DNA from: Diadema setosum | Lineage: Eukaryota; Echinodermata; Echinoidea; Diadematoida; Diadematidae | Direction of reading: 5' to 3' | DNA: 64,000 nt | Assembly (NCBI GenBank): GCA_033980235.1 | Contig: CM067069.1 | Location: 33,157,041 to 33,221,040 of the forward strand | Part shown: positions 12,692 through 24,910 of the stretch, in pieces | Layout: each line of letters starts with the position of its first letter | How positions within the stretch are numbered: the stretch's first letter is position 1 | Translations under genes and position numbers: made by a program | The notes under the pieces: model-generated | The model's input: the letters and a program-made list of their open reading frames with translations, nothing else | Told to the model about the DNA's origin: nothing | The model's database searches: none

Positions 12692-12782
12692 ACCCGTCGC
12701 TGAAGGAACTGATTTTGCTATAACACGTATCTCCCGTAGACATCTGCCCGAATATACTCCGGACTCGTCTTCAATGGGTTAA
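12692..12782 (-). repeat. TTAA-ended foldback family D, copy 1
   Basis: Reads in reverse relative to the 42985 copy. It includes GATTTTGCTATAACACGTAT, GCCCGAATATACTCCGGACT and the right end CTTCAATGGGTTAA. The left end (GACCCGTCGCTGAAGGA) is degraded. Confidence 0.65.
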
Positions 12783-13470
12783 TATTCTCATATACCTCCT
12801 CTCTTTCTGATCCGATGGTCTCTGCTGTAGAATTTCGTGTAACGCATCACTTTGGGCAATTTCTAATCTGCCACAATATAAGATGAAAAATCAAGCATGT
12901 AGGAATGCAACTTTTGAGTAAAATGGCTGTGCAGCTAAAGATCTATTCACAAGCACCAAATATTAGTTTTCCAAAATGAATGTGCTGAATGAAACGTGGA
13001 TTGAAAACTCAAGTGCAAACCAGTGAAGGGTTATCAGATTAGCCAAACACTTCCTCATTTATTATACAGTCAGTAAAAACATTCTGGTCATGATTATGTC
13101 TAAATGTTGAACCTATTGCTTATTGTTTACAGAGTTTATGCAGTGTTTTCATTTTCACTTTCACAAATCTCATGGTTGGAAAAATGAGCAAAAAAAAAAC
13201 AACTTATAAGATAGAGAAAACCAAACTGGTCTAAAAAAAAAAAGCAAAGACAGCTGCATTAGAAAACACCCAATCCAAAACAAAACAAAACAAAAAAACC
13301 AGGCAGACAAACAAACAAACACAACAGTTAAAATGCATGTTTTCAGGCTTGCCGAAAATCAGGCTATGTGACTCTTTGTGACTTTTGCTGTATGCAGATA
13401 TACATTATACATCTTTGCAGAAATCAGTGACACCTGTAAGCAATCTATGGTAGATGTGAAATACTCTAGT
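12783..13470. other. No gene seen
   Basis: AT-rich DNA with short A runs near 13190 and 13233 and a CAAAA/ACAAACA-rich patch at 13270-13320. Confidence 0.6.
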
Positions 13471-14887
13471 GCTTTAACAGTCGGACCGCAACGTCCTGAA
13501 AAGCCTTCACATTTATCGTACGCGTATGCATGGACCTCGCGGACATGAATACGTAATGAGCTGGGAGACCACATTTTTAGAGTGTCTGTAAATCTAAACG
13601 ACATTATCAATCTTCATGATTTATACATCGATAAAAAGCTGAAGAGTTGTACTTTGATGAAATTCGACCACTTGAAAGATTATGACATATAAAATATACT
13701 GAACAAGGAAATTACAAAACACAAAATTTGCATATTTTTCATTCTTCTTAAGGGGTACACTAGACCGACGAAATTAAGGTGGACCAAAATGGAAGAGATA
13801 TAAAATGAAAGAGGAAATATCATTCTATGAAAACATAATGACTTTATGTGGACTGATCCTATGAACGGGTCAGGTTGGCGAATAAATCATTGCGTTGTAC
13901 AGTTAATTTTGACGAGATTTCAGTTTGCAGCGAATACGCGTTTCTGATTGGTTAATTCCCTCTGAGTGGAGAGTTGAACGCACCTCGCGGAATGACAGTA
14001 AACGTTTACTCTACATTACAGTAATACACTGTGTGTAGATGACAGTGTAGGACCCTATGGTGTGTGTGTGTGCGCGCGCAAAATGTATGTATACGCGCTC
14101 AGGTTCAGGCAACTGCAGCTGGTGTAAGATCTCCACGTAAACAACAAGAACAACACCCCACTCTGATCGACAGCTCAACTTTGGCTTGAACTTTTTTTTT
14201 GCCGGCACAACTAGATAAGAGTAGAGTGCATTAATAAATAGCATACAAATCAATAATAAAAGATCTAGCACTGTGTTTGCACACATGAGTTCTTTGGGAC
14301 TCTCTTTTTGGTATTAGAATTATTATTCCTTATTAATCCACTGTATACATCGCTGAGTAATTTATCTAATGATACCCTGGGAGCGCATGTATCTCAAATT
14401 GCCACACTATGATTTTTACTCGACGAGACTTTCAATTTTTATTGTTTTCTAAGCAAGGGACCAATTCAGTTCTTAGTGTGCTATTATAACAGGTATATCT
14501 AAAACGTTGACTATCATTCATGTGGTGATTCAACCTATGAACGGGTCGGGTTGGCAATAAATAGAAAGCCTTGTTCTAATTTGTCTCAGGGTCGTTTGGA
14601 AAATATCGATATAATGCAGATATATGAATAATGGTATCATAAGCTCAATTTGTATAATGTAAGCATTAAAAGGTGTGATTTATTTCAAATATTCACAAAC
14701 CATGTCAATTAGTCACGGATAGTAGATCTTCATGTTGCCAATAAGTGAATCTCGTAGACCATGCACTTTGTCTCTGAATTATCTCGCAAAATCTCGGGTG
14801 CTGAGAAGGACATGCGCAAATACCTGCGCGTACGATAAATTTTTGATTTGAGCTCATTAACAGCAGCGTTGCGGTCTGACTGTTAAG
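13471..14887. repeat. Interval bracketed by a diverged inverted pair; candidate degraded TIR element
   Basis: CTTTAACAGTCGGACCGCAA near 13472 is answered by the complement of TTGCGGTCTGACTGTTAAG near 14869, about 19 of 21 positions. Inside, CCTATGAACGGGTC(A/G)GGTTGG appears twice in direct orientation (13859 and 14533). No transposase-like open frame is present. The pair may be two separate short elements and not one 1.4-kb unit. Confidence 0.35.
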
Positions 14888-15522
14888 TACTGTGCCAATT
14901 GGATGTGAGTTCATTCATACAACCTCCTCTGAATGAAAAAAAAACATTAATCTTCTGGGATGTGGGACTCACCAGAAAAAAAAAGAAAGAAATTATTGTA
15001 ACTGTGGTGATTAATTACGGCAGGTGTTCCGACACTTCTGAGAAACTGCTTGTCCCATTTACGTAAATTGTTTCTTTGAATTTTGCATTGCTTAAAAAGA
15101 GAAATAAATCCCTGCATTGGTTTGTTAGAATTATTAGTTGAAATGTTTCATCTTGCGCACAGGAGAATGGTGCGAATGCTGGCAAGACACATATGTACAA
15201 CACATGCCTTCTTTTCATTTTCCCGGGCACACCTTTCTTGAATTGCGTCCATTTGCATCGTTCTTCTGGGCACATGGCAGTTTTCAGGTGACATACCTCA
15301 TTAAGCTTCTCTTGCTCTCGGTGGAAACAAGATGAGAAGTCGAGTATTTGATAATCCCATCATCCTACTTGAAGTTGTGATGATGACTTAACAAATAGTT
15401 GGGATGAAACAAGTCGTGACGCTGATTTATGCAATAATTGGAATAATAACAAATGTAATGAAAGTAGTTATGTTACCAATGATGTAATGATCTTAGTACT
15501 ACAAGTACTGATAAGCTACTTT
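14888..15522. other. No gene seen
   Basis: AT-rich, with short A runs. The two overlapping opposite-strand frames at 15015-15335 show no domain or splice framing. Confidence 0.55.
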
Positions 15523-15645
15523 TGAGCTCCCTTGCAAAGACTTCCAATATGAGCTCCCTCGTGGAGACTTTATGAGCTCCCTTGCGGAGACTTCCAAAAT
15601 GAGCTTCCTTGTGGAGACTTTTTGAGCTCCCTCGTGGAGATATCA
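15523..15645 (+). repeat. GAGCTCCCT minisatellite with alternating 27/23-bp units
   Basis: Five units start with TGAGCT(C/T)CCT at 15523, 15550, 15573, 15600 and 15623, so the spacing alternates 27, 23, 27, 23. The longer units carry a CCAA(T/A)A insertion after the AGACTT. Most units contain CTCC...GGAG, which can pair as a small hairpin. Confidence 0.9.
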
Positions 15646-16209
15646 TTATGGTATATCTGATATTCTTGTTTGATACCTTTAAGAATTATCATATTTGATT
15701 TATGTCAGTATTGTCTGGGGCAAAGTATTTGTTTTATTGGGCCCCATTTTTTTTTCTTTTTTCTTTTAAACACAAAACACAAGTACTGAAGATTGAAACT
15801 GGGAGAAAAAAAAAATCAGTGATTATTGATTTTGAAAAGAAACCATTGCCACTGCCAGTTTTACAAAATAAACTCAACTCTCCTCAATGCAGAGTCCTCT
15901 CTATTGAGCCTCCGAAGCTATTCATTCACTTTCTTTTTTAGTGAATAGAGTGCCCAATCACGTAGCCATTTCATAGTTACCATTTAATCACAAGTGGTAC
16001 TTAAAGGCTTCTAGTCCCTGCACAGTTTTCTGCCTGAACTAGCGCAGTTTCATCCACTGCTATGCAGGTTATCCCTCCTCCTTTGCAGCTAGCAGGGGGT
16101 CTTGTTTATTCAACACAATTTGTGCATAAATAACTTCCTACATGCACACATGGCTTGACCAGTCTCAGCTAATCTGCCTCTCTCAATACATTCCTTTTCC
16201 CCCTCCTGA
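15646..16209. other. No gene seen
   Basis: AT-rich DNA with T and A runs (15748-15770, 15806-15816). No exon features. Confidence 0.6.
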
Positions 16210-17400
16210 CTGTTGTGTCTGTGTGTCTGTTTTTGGCTGTATCTCTTTCTATCTCTATCTCTTTCTGTCTCTTTCTCTTTCTATCTCTATCTCTTTCTAT
16301 CTCTATCTCTTTCTATCTGTATCTCTTTCTATCTGTATCTCTTTCTGTGTGTATCTCTTTCTGTGTGTATCTCTTTCAATCTGTATCTCTATCGGTATCT
16401 CTCTCTCTCTCTCTCTCTAGCTGTGTATCTTTCTATATTTATCTCTTCCTGTCTGTATTCTCTCTCTAGCAGTATCTCTTTCTGTATCTCTTTCTATATA
16501 TTTCTCTTTCTATATGTTTCTCTTTCTATTTTTATATTTTTCTATCTGTATCTCTATCTGTATCTTTCTCTCTCTCTCTCTCTCTAGCTGTGTATCTTTC
16601 TATATTTGTCTCTTCCTGTCTGTATTCTCTCTCTAGCAGTATCTCTTTCTATATATTTCTCTTTCTATATGTTTCTCTTTCTATCTCTTTCTCTTTCTCT
16701 TTCTAATTTTATATTTTTCTATCTGTATCTCTATCTGTATCTCTCTCTCTCTCTAGCTGTGTATCTTTCTATATTTATCTCTTCCTGTCTGTGTTCTCTC
16801 TCCATCAGTGTCTCTTTCTGTATCTCTTTCTAAATGTTTCTCTTTCTATTTTTATCTCTTTCTATGTGTATCTGTCTCTATCTGTATCTCTTTCAATCTG
16901 TATCTCTTTTTACCTGAATCTATTTCTGCATCTCTTTCTATCTGTGTTTCTCTCTATCTGTATATCTTTCTTTCTGTGTCTCTTCTAGTCTGTATCTCTT
17001 TTTGTCTTGCATCTCTTTCTATTTTCATCTCTCCCTAGATGTGTCCCTAATATTCATCTCTTTCAATCTGTATCTCTCTCTTTAGTGGTATCTCTTTTTC
17101 TAGCTGTATCTCTTTCTATCTTCATATATTTCTATCTGTATGTCTCTAGCTGTGTCGCTTTCTATATGTATCTCTTTCTATCTTTATCTGTTCCTATTTG
17201 TATCTTTCTCTCTATGTGTCATCTTTTTTTTCACTCTCTCTCTCTTTCTGTATCTCATGCACTCCTTTATGTGTATCTCCCCTCTACCTCACTTGCTTCA
17301 TCTTATTCCTATATTCGCTCTTTTTCAGCTTTCCTTAATGCTTTGTTTCTTTTTTCTTTACTCTTTCTCTAACTCTCTCTCTCTCACACACACATTCTAG
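16210..17400 (+). repeat. TATCTCTTTC minisatellite with higher-order repeats
   Basis: About 1.2 kb of pyrimidine-rich DNA. Near 16310-16395 the unit is a 16-mer of the form TATCTCTTTCTATCTG. A longer block beginning AGCTGTGTATCTTTCTATAT recurs at 16419, 16586 and 16755, giving a higher-order period of about 168 bp. All three frames stay open and give Ser/Leu/Phe repeats, which is an artefact of the repeat; no protein is called. Confidence 0.9.
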
Positions 17401-17625
17401 AGTATCTCTCTGGTTTTCTTTTCTCTTTTTTATCCCCTTTTCTTCTTATAGCATCTGTAGTTTGTCTTTCTTTACTTATCCTCTTTTTCTTCATTTCCCC
17501 CCTAGTACTGCCGTCTGTCTTACCTCCTCTTTCTCCACTTTTCTTCCTCTGCTCTCTCCCCCTCTCTCCCCCCCCTGTCTCTGTCTCTCTCTTTCTCTCT
17601 TCCTCCCTGTGACACTTGAGATGAG
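17401..17625 (+). repeat. Polypyrimidine tract
   Basis: Continuation of C/T-rich DNA with CTCTCTCC and TTTCTTCC clusters, without the 16-mer periodicity of the preceding array. The complement gives a long Arg/Glu-rich frame that is low-complexity. Confidence 0.7.
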
Positions 17626-19825
17626 TGAGGAAATGCCACCGTGTGTGCCTTCTGCTGAACGCACAGAATCTATCGCTACTAGCCAATGTGAAAAGTGGCC
17701 AATAAATTTCAAATTGAGCACAGTGCTCTCCCGCTCTTGTCCAAAAGGCCAACTTCCTCTGCACAATGATCAAGTGGAGAAAAGTATGTGGTAGTCTCCC
17801 ATTCCTCAGACCCATCTTTGAATCAAACATGACAGACGGTACGGGTCGTTCTGCCAAACGTTTATGCCAATGAATGGATTAACATGGAGAGGGAAGTACG
17901 CTGACTTTTTCTTGGACAGAAATAAACCCAGGGTGTGTGCTGCAGTATGCCAGCCAGATGGTGAAATTTTGTGTCTGTATTTACAAGACTACTATCTCTC
18001 AGCTTTCCCCGAGCTAACTTGTTCCTCCCACACATTAATAAATGCTTCCTCGCTGCTGATCTTATGTACATGCTGATCAATGAACTATTTGCTTTATTTC
18101 CCTATCTCCCTTTCTGTCTGTATGTTGTCAACTTTTTTCTTTTTTTTTTTTTTGGGGGGGGGCTACCTCTCTTGCCATTTTTCAATTTGTTATGTTAATT
18201 CTGCCTTAAATCTTGCTTCCAACGTAACTGAAATACTTAACCCTCTTCTTCAATCCCCACCCCATCAATACATGGCAAATGTCCCTAGGTAAAAACTTGC
18301 AGATTCATATCAATTAGATTCAAACTTTATTTTCATTTTCTTATTCATCAGAATTCACAACCTTGTCATTGAAATAGGACATGTATTTGAATGATATACC
18401 CTAAAAAAACCCAATATATTCATGTCTTTACTTACAAAAAAAAATACACACACAAATGTGTTGTAAAGGCTTTTGATTTGTACAGATTTCACAAATCACT
18501 GTTGGGTCGCAAAAAAAAAAAACCAACCAAAAACAAACCAACAACAACAAAACAGACATGCAAAAATATCGCCATGTGATCTTGATGATGATGTGATGTG
18601 ATCTTGCTATTCAAAACAATATGCAGTTTTCTTTATTAAAAAAAAACCACAAAAAAACACAAACGATTACACCTACTAAGAGTGTGAAAGATAAAGAAAG
18701 GAAGAAAAAGATGTAAAAGAAAGAAAAGAAAATAGAAAAAAGGACACAGATAAACATTTTTATGCCATAAAACAAAAGCCTAGATCTGCACATGTGTGAT
18801 CATTTTTATGAATGCAAGTGACAGAATCACAAACCATTTTATTGTGTTTCTGTTGTTTTTTGGCTTGCTGGTGACCAATTATTTTACAAGCCTCTTTCGA
18901 AGGATGATTTCAACCCATCATCTTCTATAAAAGTCTTTTCCTTTTAGATAATAGCACTACTGCTGCTACGTGCACACACACATGCACATACACTTGCCCA
19001 CAAGCACCACTTATGCAGAAAGAGATACTACAGTAAAAAGACATACACATACTCACACACTCACTAATACGTTATACACCCAAATACACACATACTTCAA
19101 TACACATGTACACACACAGACACAATGCACAGATATACACTAATATTGTACAAGTTATCTGATTTAATAAATCAGTTCACTCAGAGAACGGGCACGGACA
19201 ATATCTGGGGAATGATCTTTTTACTTAAGGGTACCTTTTATAGAAATGAAGTCTTAAAAAAAAAATCTTGTTCTATTCTCTATGTCTGCATTTCCTAGTT
19301 TCATTTAGAAGGGAATTGCATCTCTTTCTTTCCAGCTATTATTCTCTTTCTGTCACTTTTTTCCATCACTTAATTCTTCTTTTCTTGCCTCTGACATCCC
19401 AGATCCTGTTAACCTTTTCTGGCATTTCAGGTGCCCTCCCATGCCGTTAATATTTTGCACAAATGCGTGGTCACTCTGCATAAAAAAAAACACCCCTCCA
19501 AGGACAAAATGTCCATACACAACTTCCTGGAAAATCAACAATGACCATCTCTGACAAATTTGTCGAGTGGGGGGGGGGGGGGGGGGGGGAGTGAAATATA
19601 CGGTCATGGTCACTTTTTTACTGGAACGGAATTGGGAATTCTTGCATTTGTAATACTTCTTTCGTCCTTATCAAAGTCTTATGTGGCAGGAATATTGCTA
19701 AATGTAAAGCCGCCTACTTGCCTGAAATTCGATAAAATGCATCGATAAAGGACAAGGGAGATTGCTTTGTTTGCATAGATATGCAAATGTCTAGCAGGAA
19801 AAGGGCTGCATTGGGGCCCTGTTTA
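17626..19825. other. No gene seen; mixed simple-sequence DNA
   Basis: Contains a poly(T)-poly(G) junction at 18140-18162, repeat family G copy 2 near 18470-18600, a CACACA-rich patch at 18970-19135 and a G run of about 22 at 19569-19590. No exon framing found. Confidence 0.55.
18470..18600 (+). repeat. Dispersed repeat family G, copy 2
   Basis: TTTCACAAATCACTGTTGGG, CGCAAA and later ATCGCCATGTGATC match the order of motifs in 1728-1880. It is interrupted by an A/CAA-rich insertion. Confidence 0.45.
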
Positions 19826-20331
19826 AAGGGAAAGTTCAGGTCTCATATGCCTGCAAAACAGTTGGTCTTTGCTCTATGATGTACACTTTGCGTGGAAGAA
19901 ATTTGTGCGAAAAGGCCACAATAACACAATTTCAGTTTGATAAAGACAAAAATGTGATATATTGAAGAAAAAGGTTTGCCGGAAGTACAGCAATCTTAAC
20001 CAGAACAGAGCATGCCTGAGCATGGTTGATATGTATTCCTTGTTTTATATTTGATTATCAATAATCAACATATCAGACCACAGCAATATCTGCCCCTCTC
20101 CCACATTAAAGAATTAAGATTGCATGCAACTTCTTGGAACATGGGATTTGCTAGGGCATGATCGCACATCACATAACATTCTACCTACCCACTACAAAAT
20201 GGTAAATAAATAAAAGTTGTATGCATACTGTCAATTTTTTTGTCAAACCTTTGATCTCAAAATCACTTCAAAATAACTCATTATCCTGGCAAATTGCATC
20301 ATCCAGACTTAACTTTCTTGGTATACCCTTT
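19826..20331. repeat. Candidate TA-flanked MITE (AAGGGAAAGTTC type)
   Basis: Left end TTTAAAGGGAAAGTTCAGGT and right end TTGGTATACCCTTTTAA form a loose inverted pair between TA dinucleotides. Inner motifs AAAGTTCAGGTCTCATATGC and, on the complement of the right side, AAAGTTAAGTCTGGATGATG are also similar. Only one copy is present in the window, so this is tentative. Confidence 0.35.
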
Positions 20332-20660
20332 TAATGTCTAGTATACAAATTCGGATTGCTGTAGGATTAATTTTAAGCTCTTTCCTGAGAATTAAACTTG
20401 TGAGTACAATGTTTGGGTGAGATTTTGACTTCCACACTACTTCTCAATCATTTTTTGAAGAATTATCAGTCAAAACTTTTGTGCAGCAGTGAATTATCTT
20501 GTGTGTCATGACCACTAGTGCAATGTCATTATGCAATGTACCAATGCTCAGGGTTATTTTTTTAATCAACCAAAGTGGAGAAGGCGGAGGTATTCTCTGT
20601 GGTTGCTGTATCTTTTCCTGAAATAATAGTCCTTTATACTGGGATCCGTGTACTCTAAAT
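20332..20660. other. No gene seen
   Basis: AT-rich spacer between two TIR elements; ends in the AAAT that forms the left target duplication of the next element. Confidence 0.6.
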
Positions 20661-21417
20661 GTGACCCGCTACAACAAAATGATCCTAAAGTCGGGAGAGG
20701 TCGATTATTTGAAAATTGCATGGTATAATCCCCTAATCTTTCTGCTTTAAATTGATATATAACACATTTTATACAAATAATCGGCTGCGGAGATATCGAT
20801 GTTTAAAAGAGAGCATGTCGAGACGTCTGGAAAATCACTCTTTCGAGAAAAGCGCCCTAAAAGTCTTCCTTTCGACGCAATCGCGATCAACACACGCAAG
20901 TCAGTTTTCACCTCTGGACAATAGAAGGTAAGCCCTAGCAACCCCCGAAGAGTTCATTCAAGCACATCAGCGTCGGCGGTCTCCTCACCAACCAATCAAT
21001 GACCAGGATGTGAGAAGCGGCTGAGCATAGCGCACCCCGCCCGCACGCACTAGTCGACTGGGCAGTGTGCGAACTTCACGCTTCGGTTAGCAGCAAGCAG
21101 CAAACTGACCAATGAGATCACTCTGGTCGTTGTTAGGGGCGGAACCTATCTGTGGCGCTCAATCCAAATTTTCGAATCTGTTTCTGCTTCGTTGAAACGC
21201 CAAAAAACATGGCTCAGAAAAACGCTATTTTTTGGTCTTTCCTTTCACCATTTTGCTTCAAAATTTCGACAGATGATAGAAGAGATGTTAGACTCCAATA
21301 ATATATCAGAATCAGAAAATCGTAAGTTTTGACCAATTTTAATGCTCTGATTTCAAACTCGATTTTCACGGCTTCGACCGTGCGCGACTTTAGGACCTTT
21401 TTGTTGTAGCGGGTCAC
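20661..21417 (+). mobile_element. TIR element family A, complete copy (non-autonomous DNA transposon)
   Basis: A 757-bp element with terminal inverted repeats GTGACCCGCTACAACAAAA at the left and the complement, ending TTGTTGTAGCGGGTCAC, at the right. Similarity extends inward through (A/G)TCCTAAAGTCG. The 4-bp sequence AAAT sits directly outside both ends (20657-20660 and 21418-21421), which fits a target-site duplication. The interior is CpG-rich and has no transposase-length open frame. The superfamily is not clear from a 4-bp duplication and this TIR. Confidence 0.85.
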
Positions 21418-21421
21418 AAAT

Positions 21422-22513
21422 GTCTTTGTCTGCTTCTCTTCTACTTATAGTGAATGATTGATGGGAGTTGCTTGTAACTTATCTGTCAAGATTTCTGTGA
21501 AACCAAAAATTCTCATTTGTGTAGAAAATGTTCATTAATTTTGCAAGAAGACAAGATTTGCAAAAAAAATAAAATGCACACAAAAGTTGTTTGTCTACAC
21601 ACAGCACATTGAATACCAGTCGTGCCATGGAAAAGGCCGTTGGGTCCAATTAGCAAAAGTGTCATAACACAAATGTTTCTGATCTTACAGTGTTACTAAA
21701 TGTGACTGCAAATTGGAATGAAATACTGATTAACATTATAAGATTACATTACAAGATTGGCAAACATTAACAGCCATGAATCTTTTTTTATTTTTAGAGG
21801 AGGTAGTTGTTGCTGTGGCAAATTTACAAAAAAAAAATGTCTTAGCAGTAAACTTATAACTCATTAATATTTGGTGTCTTCAACCTACTTTAAGAAATCT
21901 TATCATATAGCAAGTTTGTAGGAATGCCACTATTCTCTCCATCTAATACTAATAGGTTTTAATCTTATTTTCCCATCACTTCCAAAGCTACATGTAAGCA
22001 TCGCAAAGAAGAAAAACTGATAAAATCTAGACACACTTCCTCATTGTCACCTTATCTTCACTTGTCATTCTGACAATAGTCAGACACACAGTCAAACATA
22101 CAGACAGACAGACCGACCGACAGACATACAAACAGACATACAATCTCGGCTCGTTTTCTTATATTCCACTATAAACCACAGTGTGACTGTAGACTATTCC
22201 ACAGTGGCTTTTGTGGAGTCACAAATTCTTCTCTTCACACTGTCATGGAGATGTGATTTTTCTCTCGTCTCGTTTCTGCCAAATCTTATTCTCTCATCAT
22301 CTTTCGCTGAGTCTCTACACTGACACCGCTTCCAAGAAAGAGCTCCTAATTCCTTGAATCCGTAGCTTTCCACTCTTCAGCATTCTTTTTTCCTTTCCTC
22401 ATGATTTGATTTACACTTTGCTCCCCTCCCATCCCCATTATACAAAAGCTGTTCATGTCATTCTACTGTGAACTACAGGTTTTCCTGTACACAGCTTTTC
22501 TTAGATGGAGATT

Positions 22514-22550
<37 letters not shown>

Positions 22551-23489
22551 GCTTGGAATTGGTGTCATAACCACTTCTCTTGTTTCTCTTTTTGATAATG
22601 CTTCAAATAAACAAGCCTGTACTTTCAAACTGCAACCAATGTAGACTTTTTTCCTCTCTTTTTTTCTTCTTTACCCTTTACCTGATACTTGTTCTTGAAG
22701 TATTGACAATCAGTTTTGTCTGGTATTTTCATCATTTGACCGTGAATTGACCATTGTGAAATGTTTGCTGAATGAGATGCTATATAAGATTACAGACCAA
22801 TTATATTTGATTCTAGAGCTTTTTGTATGTGCTCTATCAGTGAAGAATATGTGCCTAAATTGCTTTGAAGACTTCCGTACATGAAATGTCAACAAACAAA
22901 AATGTCTTCACATTGCAAGGGATCACAAATAGAAATCACACATATGACTCAAGGCACAAAAAACCCTGTCTGTGATTGACTTCAATGCTAAATGCTAAAT
23001 TATTTTATTCTCCTCCATTGTGAAACCTTCAGCAACTGTAAATAGTAACAGTGATTCCTACCAATGCAAAATCAAACTCGTCATAAGAAACTGAAAATGG
23101 AATGTGACATATTTTTTTCTTTCTTTTCTACCGTTGAAATGTACATGCAATATTATGTGTCATTATTTCAGGTTCTGTAGGTGATGTGTTCACAGTTTGA
23201 CTTCATTACCTCCATTACTTGAAGGGGGGGGGGGGGGTGGAACTTACCCTACCCTGTAGCAGGAGACCTAAACTTATCACTGTGTATTTGGCTTCTGTGT
23301 TGAAAAGGAACTGGTTATATTGGATCGCACTCTTACCCTTATTCTACTTGGCTAGGGGGGGGGGGGGGGGGAGGTTGGTGCTATCACCATAGCTTCATGG
23401 TTAAAGTGAAAACTAAGTTCTGGTAAGGGCTTGAGAACCCGTCTGGCACCATTTCATATTTGCTTGCAATATATCGAAAGAGTCTACAA
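21422..23489. other. No gene seen; simple repeats
   Basis: Contains a CAGACAGA-type patch at 22080-22140, a (TC)n tract at 22519-22546 and two G runs (23224-23237 and 23356-23371). No exon features. Confidence 0.55.
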
Positions 23490-24130
23490 AGAAACTTACC
23501 TGGCTGACGCGGTTTGCCGGAATGATGAGTCGTTTTGGAGTATTTTGAGAAAAATAATAAAAGTCGGTAAACCGACTTTTATTCCAGAAGGCTCCAGACT
23601 AACTCGGTCTCAGGGAAAACTCGACCCTATTTCAGACAATTTACACACAGTTCGTGATCGCCATGTTCATCAGTACTCTTATACTACGGGCACCGGCCAA
23701 ACGAGGCCTTACTGAGCAGACAGGAAAGTGCGTGCTAATCCTGTACAAAACAAATGGACAGCGCGCGGTCCTCAAGCCTACTAGCAAAGACGCTTTATAA
23801 TACGCACATCACCTCAGTTGCTGAGACGCGCGGTCTTTGAAGTTTTTGTTGTTGTTTATCAATTGTCTTTGATTGTTTTTAGAGGTGCTTGAGAGGCGCA
23901 CACTAATTTTGCATGCGCGCCAAAGAGGTTTTTGATGCGCGTGTTGTAACAACTCGGACCATTACTGCGAGTAGCCAGAACGCTACAATGTAGTTTATAC
24001 AGGCCGCTCCCGTATGCATAGTACTGTACAATCCAGAGGGAAAACCAGTAGCAGTACAACTCATCCCGCCGTCAAGCAAAGCGAGGCCGAGTTATCCCCG
24101 AGTCCGAGTCTAGCCTGACCCCGTTCGGGT
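23490..24130. promoter_or_regulatory. CpG-richer island with a perfect 13-bp hairpin
   Basis: Composition and CpG content are higher than in the flanks. At 23556-23583 AATAAAAGTCGGT, AA and ACCGACTTTTATT form a perfect stem-loop. A frame of 94 codons (23431-23715) overlaps but has no recognisable domain or splice framing. A promoter, enhancer or older CpG-rich repeat are all possible. Confidence 0.25.
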
Positions 24131-24525
24131 AAGTTCCGAGACTGAATGTTTTTGGTTAATATATCCCATTTTCGTCCTTACCCATCGAATATCTTGTTAT
24201 TACAGCGTTATTCCGCACATTTCCTAGGCATACGTTCACATTTTGGAGTAAAATTTGACAACTTTTGCAGGCATACCAGAACTTTGTTTGGGCTTTAAGG
24301 AGAGGTGGCTCTGATTTGTGTGTGTGCAGTGTCTCTCTGCTGCCCCCTAGTGGCAAAACTTGACCACTGCCCAGTGAGGCGTGGAGGCCTGACTAGAATC
24401 TTGGCATAGGCTGACCAGAGGAATCAGAGCTCAACCCCTCTTTCCCCTTTCAGACTGGAGAGTTTCTGTACTGGTCAGTGCCCAGTACCTGGATGTACGG
24501 TTATTCCCTTTGTAACAGCTTAAAT

Positions 24526-24557
<32 letters not shown>

Positions 24558-24570
24558 GGGGGGGGGAGGT
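24526..24570 (+). repeat. (GT)n microsatellite with G run
   Basis: About a dozen GT units, then GGGTGGGTGGGGGGGGG, a G-quadruplex-capable run. Confidence 0.9.
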
Positions 24571-24818
24571 GGGAGTGGGATGGGGAGTGTGGAGAGGGGG
24601 CATGAATTAATTTAATATTAGATGCGTTCACATTGGAATTACTGTGGTAATAGAAACCACAACACTATTCATTCATTGTCGCCATTCTCATTGGCAAAAT
24701 AACACAGTAATAGATACCATTAAGTGACAGCAGTTTAAAACAAACAAACAAAAAGAAATCTTGGGTTCAAATTCCTTGTCAGAATTTTTTTGCCATAATA
24801 AGTTTTGCATTTGAGGTT

Positions 24819-24819
24819 C

Positions 24820-24850
<31 letters not shown>

Positions 24851-24853
24851 ACA
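24819..24853 (+). repeat. (AGT)n microsatellite
   Basis: Ten consecutive AGT units followed by AACAACAAC. Confidence 0.9.
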
Positions 24854-24910
24854 ACAACATCAGCAATATCATTCAGGATAAAAGTGACATTTGAAATGTT
24901 AATAATAATA

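Noticed and set aside
15523..15645. CRISPR-like array
   Set aside because: Spacers are almost absent and the units themselves vary; this is a minisatellite in animal DNA.
16142..17372. Overlapping Ser/Leu/Phe-rich open frames in all three + frames
   Set aside because: They arise from a stop-free pyrimidine minisatellite; three frames open at once is the mark of a repeat, not a gene.
17384..17857. 157-codon Arg/Glu-rich minus-strand frame
   Set aside because: Complement of a polypyrimidine tract; low complexity.
24061..24130. Apparent GC-rich structured RNA
   Set aside because: Repeated CCGAGT strings are suggestive, but no stable fold or family match could be argued by eye.
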